5,960 nt of DNA from an uncultured Catenibacillus sp. (lineage in GTDB: Bacteria > Bacillota > Clostridia > Lachnospirales > Lachnospiraceae). The stretch is taken from assembly GCA_934339005.1 (NCBI GenBank), contig CAKRHR010000079.1, forward strand, positions 1-5,960. The letters are read 5' to 3'. The notes under the pieces were generated by a model, which was not told where the DNA came from, did not search any database, and saw only the letters and a list, made by a program, of their open reading frames with translations. The position numbers and the translations under genes are program-made. Positions 1-4,462 of the stretch are shown piece after piece (position 1 is the stretch's first letter; every line of letters starts with the position of its first letter).

Positions 1-752
1 TCAAGGACCATACCGCCACCGATGGAGTTGCCAAGGTTTGTACCGATAGACTGTGCTACAGGGATCATGGCATTTCTCAGTGCATGATGGTAAGTGATGT
101 TGCCATTTGTCTGGCCTTTGGCTTTTGCTGTTCTGATGTAATCTTCACCAAGAACTTCAAGCATGGAGGAACGTGTGATACGTGTGTAGCTGGCAACGGA
201 GGAAAGACCGATACAAAGCATTGGCATGATGTAACCTTTCCATGTGTCAATACCGTTGGCAGGCAAAATATGTAAATTGACTGCAAAGATCATGATCAGT
301 ACAAGCGCTACAACGAACTCCGGTACAGACTGGAAGAACATGGAAATGACCAGTACGCCTGAGTCAACCCATGTGTATTTTTTAAGTGCGGATAAGATAC
401 CAAGCAGTACACCGATGATGGCACCGATAGCTACAGCACCCAGTGTAATCTTGGCGGATGTTAAAAGTCTTGGGGCGATTTCTGAAAGGACAGGCTCACC
501 TGTTCTGTAGGAATCACCAAAATCACCTCTTGTGATGATACCTTTGACATAATTGAAATACTGAACGTAAACAGGGTCATTCAAACCCAGTTCCTCACGT
601 TTTTCCTGAACCTGTGCTTCAGTAGCACTGTTACCGAGGATCTGTCTGGCAGGGTCACCCGGTGTGAATGTTTTCAGTGCGAAAATGATAATGGATACAC
701 CAATAAGTATTGGTATCAGGTACAGAATACGTTTAATAATATATTTAAGCAT
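1..752 (-). CDS. ABC transporter permease, OppB/DppB type (3' end outside window)
   Basis: Inner-membrane permease of a peptide/nickel-type ABC importer, working with the binding lipoprotein encoded just upstream. I read 250 codons without a stop from the ATG at 752 to the window edge; full family members are about 305-320 residues, so roughly the last 55-65 are missing. Visible features are a first membrane helix at about residues 5-26 (after MLKYIIKR), a periplasmic part with PGDPARQILG (31-40) and GDFGDSYRTGEPV (about 76-88, a hallmark of this family), further helices near 102-121, 132-160 and 170-190, and the cytoplasmic EAA loop DYIRTAKAKGQ...HHALRNAMIP at about 204-230, which docks on the ATPase. 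The start is supported by GGAAGGAGT at 760-768. Peptide, nickel or glycoside transport cannot be told apart from the permease. Base composition is near 50% GC in two sampled 60-base stretches, higher than in the upstream genes. The family call is firm; the substrate is unknown. Confidence 0.94.
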   Translation of the reverse strand, partial: MLKYIIKRILYLIPILIGVSIIIFALKTFTPGDPARQILGNSATEAQVQEKREELGLNDPVYVQYFNYVKGIITRGDFGDSYRTGEPVLSEIAPRLLTSAKITLGAVAIGAIIGVLLGILSALKKYTWVDSGVLVISMFFQSVPEFVVALVLIMIFAVNLHILPANGIDTWKGYIMPMLCIGLSSVASYTRITRSSMLEVLGEDYIRTAKAKGQTNGNITYHHALRNAMIPVAQSIGTNLGNSIGGGMVL

Positions 753-816
753 ATATCATACTCCTTCCATAATTAAAATACAACAATCAAATTTTTAAAT
801 CACAATCGTTATTTCT

Positions 817-844
817 AAAATAAATTTTTATAAATTTTTATCAA
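817..844 (-). promoter_or_regulatory. Possible promoter for the permease gene
   Basis: On the minus strand TTGATA (844-839) is followed after 16 bases by TATTTT (822-817). These match the sigma-A -35 box at 5 of 6 positions and the -10 box at 4 of 6. The pair lies just downstream of a terminator-like hairpin (860-905) and about 65 bases before the permease start, so it could restart transcription after termination. The region is so AT-rich that chance matches are likely. This is weak support only. Confidence 0.25.
821..840. repeat. Perfect tandem 10-bp AT repeat
   Basis: The unit TAAATTTTTA occurs twice back to back (821-830 and 831-840) in the leader region of the permease gene. It overlaps the spacer of the possible promoter at 817-844. 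It could be intrinsically bent or easily melted DNA, or simple slippage. No function can be read from it. Confidence 0.7.
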
Positions 845-859
845 TACATCATCCATTGT

Positions 860-905
860 TAAAAAGAAAGCAGGGCACCATGGGTATATACCCCACAGTA
901 CCCTG
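860..905 (-). terminator. Intrinsic terminator or attenuator between binding protein and permease
   Basis: Positions 871-905 form a hairpin with outer arms CAGGG/CCCTG and a perfect inner palindrome GGGTATATACCC (882-893), with internal mismatches between them. On the minus strand the stem is followed by the U-rich stretch CUUUCUUUUUAAC. It sits 95 bases after the binding-protein stop and about 110 bases before the permease start. In binding-protein-dependent importers a partly leaky terminator at this place often allows more binding protein than permease to be made. The imperfect middle of the stem makes its strength uncertain. Confidence 0.55.
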
Positions 906-930
906 TCTTCCCATTTTTCTATTACTGTTC

Positions 931-984
931 AGAGTTCAATCACATGATCACAAGGTAGGAATATCCATTAATTATCTGAACTCT
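931..984. repeat. Inverted repeat in the 3' region of the binding-protein gene
   Basis: AGAGTTCA (931-938) and TGAACTCT (977-984) are perfect 8-base inverted arms separated by 38 bases, starting 16 bases after the binding-protein stop codon. No U-tract follows on the minus strand, so it is not a classic terminator by itself. It could help fold or protect the 3' end of the message upstream of the hairpin at 871-905. The long loop makes this a weak structure. Confidence 0.35.
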
Positions 985-999
985 AAATAGTTTTTATAT

Positions 1000-2667
1000 T
1001 TATTTGTAGAAACCAGTTACATCAACGTAACCTCTTTCTGCTGTATTGTAACCTTTAAGATCTTTTGCATATACAGAACCTGTTGTTTCAGGATAAAGGT
1101 TTGAGCATACCATTTCTTCTTTAACCATCTCATCAAGTTTTGTAGCAATTTCTGTCGCTTTATCATTATCTGCTGCTGTAATGAGTTCTTTAATTGTTGT
1201 ATCAAATTCATCATTTGTCCACTTAGGTCCACCGATAACCATACCCGGTCCGTAAACATTAATTTTTGTCAGGAATGGCATAACACTTGCTGGTGTTCTC
1301 ATATTTGGTGTATCACCAACACAGATGATATCATAATCGCCGCCAAAAGCACCTTCAACAAACTGTGCAGTGTCCGGTGTATCAAGTGTTAATGTAATGC
1401 CTGCTTCTGCAAGGTTCGCCTGCATTACTGTAAGTACAGGAGTGATATCTGAAAGACCAAGAGCTTTGATTTCAAGACCGTTTTCATAACCTGCTTCTGC
1501 AAGAAGAGCTTTAGCACCTTCAATATCTACTGCACGTTCTTCTGCTGTGTAGTTTGCCTGATAATATTCACATGCAGGATCCCAGTAAGAAAGTGCTGCA
1601 CTGGCAAATCCAGCTGTACCAACCTGTGCAATTGCGTCAAAGTTAAGTGCTTTATCAATCGCCTGACGAACTTTAATATCTTTTGTAGCACCGGCATTAT
1701 CACCCATGTTGTACCACAGATGTGTTGTCTGACCAAAACTGTAAATTGTTGTATTAACTGCATCATTTGAAGCATATGTAGCAGCCTGGCTTACAGGAAT
1801 ACCGTAAGCAATATCTGCATCACCGGATTCTACTGCCATTTCTCTGGCTGCAGCATCATTTGTAAATACAAATTTAATTGTCTTGAAATAACCAACATAG
1901 TCTTTATTCCAGTAATCATCGTTTCTTTCAAGAATAACATACTGACCGTTTTTCCACTCTTTAAATTTGTAAGGACCAGTACCAAGTGTCGGACTCTTAG
2001 AAGCTGCTTCAAGTCCACCAACAGCATTGACTTCATCTTCTGAAACGACTGCAAAGCTTGTCCATGAAAGCATTGTCAGAAAATCCGGTGCAACTGTATT
2101 AAATTCAATCGTTACTGTATGTTCATCATCTGCTGTCGCACCAACAAGGTACTTGCCTGTATCATTTGTCTGGTTCTGTGCTGCCCAGATTTCGTTACAT
2201 GAGTAAACTACATCATCAGCAACAAGTGGTGTTCCATCAGACATCATCACATCGTCACGAAGTGTAAATTTCAAATGAGTTTCGTCAACCCATTCCCATG
2301 ACGTTGCAAGATTTGGTTTCACTTCTTTTGTGCCATAATCATATTTTATAAGAGAATCAAAAATTGCATGACAAATTATTTCTTCTTCGTTTTCACAAAC
2401 GCCCTGTGCTGCGCCATACATAACGGATGGTTCAGATGGTAAACCTACGACAAGTTCTTCATCAGATTTTTCCGTATTGGCAGGATCCTGATTTGGTGTA
2501 ATCACGCTTGGTGTTGATGCTGTATTTTCGGAATTTCCTGATGTATCAGCTGTTGATGTGCCACTGCCACTTCCGGCATTACCGCTGTCACTGCTGCCAC
2601 CGCAGGCTGCCATAGACATTACCATTGCTCCCGCTAATGCTAATGCAAGAATTCTTTTAGTTTTCAT
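1000..2667 (-). CDS. ABC transporter substrate-binding lipoprotein, family 5 (SBP_bac_5, OppA/DppA-like)
   Basis: Extracytoplasmic, lipid-anchored binding protein of an Opp/Dpp-type importer; 555 residues, usual for the family. Residues 1-21 are a signal peptide (MKTKR, then an Ala/Leu/Met-rich core) ending in a lipobox MAAC with Cys22 as the acylated residue. Residues 23 to about 65 are a Gly/Ser/Thr/Asn-rich flexible tether. The mature fold starts near ELVVGLPSEP (71-80). Family landmarks are LATSWEWVDETHLKFTLRDD (120-139), SDGTPLVADDVVYS (143-156) and GTGPYKFKEW (229-238). The start is supported by AAGGGGG at 2678-2684, 10 bases before the ATG. Family-5 proteins mostly bind peptides, but some members bind oligosaccharides, nickel or other solutes. 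The adjacent C-glycoside deglycosidase makes a glycosylated ligand plausible, but no residue I can see proves it. It follows the deglycosidase alpha gene after 84 bases and precedes a permease, so it probably belongs to one transcription unit with both. Confidence 0.95.
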   Translation of the reverse strand: MKTKRILALALAGAMVMSMAACGGSSDSGNAGSGSGTSTADTSGNSENTASTPSVITPNQDPANTEKSDEELVVGLPSEPSVMYGAAQGVCENEEEIICHAIFDSLIKYDYGTKEVKPNLATSWEWVDETHLKFTLRDDVMMSDGTPLVADDVVYSCNEIWAAQNQTNDTGKYLVGATADDEHTVTIEFNTVAPDFLTMLSWTSFAVVSEDEVNAVGGLEAASKSPTLGTGPYKFKEWKNGQYVILERNDDYWNKDYVGYFKTIKFVFTNDAAAREMAVESGDADIAYGIPVSQAATYASNDAVNTTIYSFGQTTHLWYNMGDNAGATKDIKVRQAIDKALNFDAIAQVGTAGFASAALSYWDPACEYYQANYTAEERAVDIEGAKALLAEAGYENGLEIKALGLSDITPVLTVMQANLAEAGITLTLDTPDTAQFVEGAFGGDYDIICVGDTPNMRTPASVMPFLTKINVYGPGMVIGGPKWTNDEFDTTIKELITAADNDKATEIATKLDEMVKEEMVCSNLYPETTGSVYAKDLKGYNTAERGYVDVTGFYK

Positions 2668-2688
2668 AATTTTGTATCCCCCTTGATT

Positions 2689-2720
2689 TTTTAAATTATG
2701 TTCTACCTTGTAATTTAAAA
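2689..2720. repeat. Perfect 10-bp inverted repeat upstream of the binding-protein gene
   Basis: TTTTAAATTA (2689-2698) and TAATTTAAAA (2711-2720) are perfect inverted arms around a 12-base loop, lying 5 bases upstream of the ribosome binding site of the lipoprotein gene. On the minus-strand transcript it would make an all-A/U hairpin with no U-tract terminator signature. It could be an operator, an mRNA processing or stabilising element between the enzyme and transporter parts of the operon, or an AT-rich coincidence. No clear promoter is visible in the 84-base gap 2668-2751. Confidence 0.5.
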
Positions 2721-2751
2721 TATAAATGCCAATGATGACATTTCACGATCT

Positions 2752-3732
2752 TTACTCTCCGCGTAAAATCTTGCGCATCATCTTTTGATGTCTTTCAGTC
2801 ATTAAAAGTGCATTCCCGGATTCATGATCTTCGTATTCGGAAACAATATATCCATTGTAGTCAGATTCTTTGACAACTTTAAGAATCTGGTCATAAGGAA
2901 TACTCGCTTCAACAAAATCTTCACTTAAGTAATGGAATTTACCATGCATATGGAAGCAATATGGCATAATTTCTTTTAAACCTTCGAGTTCTTTGTTGCA
3001 GTCTTTTCTGAACTGTAAAAAAGCATACATAGCCTGAAGGCTTGCCATTTCTACCTGAGTTGCACCTTCTGCCAAAAGTTTTTTCTGTGCTTCCTCTACA
3101 GGAACTTCTGCATAACGCATATCTCTTGCCATTTCAAGCAACCGAAGTTTTGCACCATTTTGAAGTGCCTGATCCCAGTTTGGCTTGTTTGGTTTTGTAG
3201 CAAATAAGCCAAAATCAGGTACAAATCCGATATATTTAGAACCGCTTGCCTTGATTGCTTCAAGGTATTCTCTCATAATCGGTGTGTTTGGTGTTTCAGG
3301 GTTATGTATTTCAATACCAACTTTAACATTGTATGCTTCTGCATAAGGTGCAAGTCTGCACAGTCCTGATGGACTTAGCAGATACTGCTCACGAATAACC
3401 TTACATCCCATCTTATTTGCATTTCTGACATCATTGATAGCCATTTCAACCATTTCATCTTCTGTCAGATGTCTGTCACCGCGAAGACCTCTGTCCATAT
3501 TGGCACCATAACATACAGGCTCAATATCATAATACTGACACATCGCTTTGATTTCACCGAGGAATAAATCACTTACATATGGATATGACGGAATCATCTG
3601 TGTTGCCACAATTTCAAAGCCCTCAGCGCCTAATTTTTTTGCTGTGGCGATACAATCTTCAAGAGTCATTGAACCTTCACAGTATTCTTTTGAAAATGAA
3701 TATAATGTAATACCTAATTTAACCTGTCCCAT
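2752..3732 (-). CDS. dfgA: C-glycoside deglycosidase alpha subunit (xylose isomerase-like TIM barrel)
   Basis: Catalytic subunit of a two-subunit cytoplasmic lyase that cleaves the C-C bond between sugar and aglycone in 3''-oxo-C-glycosides; characterised relatives are Eubacterium DfgA, the Dgp puerarin system and the Car system. The 326 residues form a sugar phosphate isomerase/epimerase-type TIM barrel. It opens with GQVKLGITLYSF (2-13). The expected divalent-metal ligands are visible: Glu141 in GIEIHNPE, Asp173 in FVPDFG, His261 or His263 in CFHMHGKFHY, and Glu299 in YIVSEYEDHE. His143, two residues after the first metal Glu, is a candidate catalytic base. GANMDRGLRGDRHLTEDE (77-94) looks like a family-specific loop. 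AAAGGAGG lies 9-10 bases before the ATG, overlapping the stop codon of the beta gene, so the two are translationally close (15-base gap). The alternative is another sugar isomerase/epimerase, but the paired beta gene argues against it. The symbol is given by family resemblance; the true substrate is unknown. Confidence 0.8.
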   Translation of the reverse strand: MGQVKLGITLYSFSKEYCEGSMTLEDCIATAKKLGAEGFEIVATQMIPSYPYVSDLFLGEIKAMCQYYDIEPVCYGANMDRGLRGDRHLTEDEMVEMAINDVRNANKMGCKVIREQYLLSPSGLCRLAPYAEAYNVKVGIEIHNPETPNTPIMREYLEAIKASGSKYIGFVPDFGLFATKPNKPNWDQALQNGAKLRLLEMARDMRYAEVPVEEAQKKLLAEGATQVEMASLQAMYAFLQFRKDCNKELEGLKEIMPYCFHMHGKFHYLSEDFVEASIPYDQILKVVKESDYNGYIVSEYEDHESGNALLMTERHQKMMRKILRGE

Positions 3733-3747
3733 ATTTTTGCGCCTCCT

Positions 3748-4182
3748 TTATTGATACTGTGACACAGGCAATGTTTTCTTTTCACTGCTGTCCCATGGCA
3801 TATAATCTGTATCACTAATTGGCATATACGGTGAATGGAAAATCAATTTGAAATCAAGTTCATGCTCACCTTCTGCCAGTCCGCCTTCTTTAAACACTTT
3901 AATTGTTGCCTTTTCACTGATTGGCCAGAACTCTGACACCAAATCATGTAACTGTGAAATACCAAATTCTTTATCTTTTAATACAAATGACATATCAGAA
4001 GTTTTTACAGGTTCACCGTCTGTTGTCAGACCAATTTCATCAATAACTGACAGAAAATGACCTCTGTAATAACTCAGCATAATATCAAATTTGTATCCCA
4101 TCTTCTTACCATTTACATAGATATTTTTCAGCGAACCATCCTGAATCACATCTCTGTATTTAAGTCTCATTGCAATTGCCAT
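3748..4182 (-). CDS. dfgB: C-glycoside deglycosidase beta subunit (DUF6379/CGDB family)
   Basis: Small partner of the deglycosidase alpha subunit. In the known enzymes it is a beta-sandwich protein that forms the active complex with the TIM barrel. From the chosen start it has 144 residues, the usual size. Visible landmarks are YYRGHFLSVIDEIGLTTDGE (38-57), then SQLHDLVSEFWP (76-87), then GGLAEGEHELDFKL (100-113) and the C-terminal HSPYMP (116-121). The open frame begins 21 bases earlier at 4203, but AAGGGAGAG at 4192-4200 lies inside that extension and is well spaced for the ATG at 4182 (MAIAMRLKYRD), so I prefer 4182. It is the first gene after the control region 4183-4363 and is followed 15 bases later by the alpha gene. 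I see no enzyme active site of its own. The family was long labelled as unknown function, so the role rests on family resemblance plus the partner gene. Confidence 0.85.
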   Translation of the reverse strand: MAIAMRLKYRDVIQDGSLKNIYVNGKKMGYKFDIMLSYYRGHFLSVIDEIGLTTDGEPVKTSDMSFVLKDKEFGISQLHDLVSEFWPISEKATIKVFKEGGLAEGEHELDFKLIFHSPYMPISDTDYMPWDSSEKKTLPVSQYQ

Positions 4183-4191
4183 AAAATGAAT

Positions 4192-4200
4192 CTCTCCCTT
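4192..4200 (-). promoter_or_regulatory. Ribosome binding site that sets the deglycosidase beta start
   Basis: AAGGGAGAG reads on the minus strand at 4200-4192, leaving 9 bases before the ATG at 4182. An in-frame ATG at 4203 would lie upstream of this site and has no purine-rich sequence of its own in front of it (the upstream bases are ATAAATAA). The site therefore favours the shorter protein. Confidence 0.75.
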
Positions 4201-4244
4201 CATTTATTTATCTTGTTCATTCATATATATACTATAAACAATTT

Positions 4245-4258
4245 TGAAAACGAATACT
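4245..4258 (+). promoter_or_regulatory. Weak cre-like (CcpA) site
   Basis: TGAAAACGAATACT resembles the Firmicute catabolite-responsive element TGWAANCGNTNWCA with two mismatches, both in the second half; the TGAAAACG half is perfect. It lies downstream of the proposed promoter and about 63 bases before the deglycosidase start, where CcpA binding would block transcription. Carbon catabolite repression would fit a glycoside-use operon. The second half is poor, so this is only a candidate. Confidence 0.3.
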
Positions 4259-4272
4259 GCAAAATATTTGCA
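4258..4272. promoter_or_regulatory. TGCAAA palindrome, candidate operator
   Basis: TGCAAAATATTTGCA is a perfect palindrome of 6-base arms around a 3-base centre. A second TTTGCAAA palindrome lies at 4317-4324, so TGCAAA half-sites occur on both sides of the promoter-like pair at 4274-4301. The proximal palindrome would overlap the expected transcription start. This arrangement fits regulator binding at two places, but the regulator is not identified. AraC proteins usually bind direct rather than inverted repeats, so the neighbouring gene is not clearly the ligand. Confidence 0.35.
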
Positions 4273-4273
4273 T

Positions 4274-4301
4274 ATTTTATGTTTGATTTTTTATTTTCCA
4301 A
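4274..4301 (-). promoter_or_regulatory. Possible promoter of the deglycosidase-transporter operon
   Basis: On the minus strand TTGGAA (4301-4296) and TAAAAT (4279-4274) are separated by 16 bases and match the sigma-A boxes at 4 of 6 and 5 of 6 positions. The pair lies between the terminator of the upstream gene and the deglycosidase beta start, giving a 5' leader of about 85 bases. The region is very AT-rich, and another -10-like TATAGT occurs at 4231-4236 without a good -35 box. A promoter somewhere in 4183-4363 is likely; the exact place is uncertain. Confidence 0.35.
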
Positions 4302-4363
4302 TAATCAAGCCTATTGTTTGCAAATTTTACTATATATTTTTTTCATAAATTATACATTTATAT

Positions 4364-4410
4364 AAAAAACAGATATCAAACCAAAAAATAAATTTTTAGT
4401 CTGATATCTG
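4364..4410 (-). terminator. Intrinsic terminator of the GH39-domain gene
   Basis: The minus-strand transcript contains arms CAGAUAUCAGACU (4410-4398) and GGUUUGAUAUCUG (4382-4370). These pair over 13 positions: nine Watson-Crick, then G-U, A-U, C-G and U-G. The 15-base loop could pair further (AAAAA with UUUUU). A run of six U follows at once (4369-4364). The wobble pairs exist only on the minus-strand RNA and would be A-C mismatches on the plus strand, which fixes the direction. It sits 52 bases after the stop at 4463 and separates the regulator-like gene from the deglycosidase operon. Confidence 0.88.
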
Positions 4411-4462
4411 CATTTATTTTACACAGCATCTTAAACTTCCATTATTTAAATACCACGTTTAT

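Noticed and set aside
84..510. Plus-strand and minus-strand alternative open frames of 63-88 codons inside the permease
   Set aside because: They lie opposite or out of frame with a clear, stop-free OppB/DppB permease and have no recognisable domain or good ribosome binding site.
1017..2054. Three minus-strand open frames of 74-82 codons inside the lipoprotein gene
   Set aside because: They are shifted frames of the binding protein with Gln/Leu/Met-rich composition typical of shadow translations.
950..2711. 9-base ACAAGGTAG found at 950-958 and, inverted, at 2703-2711 on either side of the lipoprotein gene, partly in the loop of the 2689-2720 repeat
   Set aside because: It could suggest loop pairing or element ends, but the match is short, has no target-site duplication and no second supporting match; chance is adequate.
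4183..4203. Longer start of the deglycosidase beta gene at 4203 (seven extra residues)
   Set aside because: The only good Shine-Dalgarno sequence lies within the extension, and the resulting MKGEIHF prefix looks like translated ribosome binding site.
4281..4316. Short inverted repeats CAATA/TATTG (4299-4316) and GTTTGATT/AATCAAGC (4281-4310)
   Set aside because: They overlap one another and the promoter-like boxes, are only 5-8 bases and A/T-rich, and are too weak to call as operators or a riboswitch.
3548..4365. Plus-strand open frames opposite the deglycosidase genes and in the control region (3548-3754, 3848-4060, 4057-4365)
   Set aside because: The first two are antisense shadows. The last one covers the AT-rich spacer and antisense of the beta gene, and its product is low-complexity Ile/Phe/Asn-rich without any recognisable motif.
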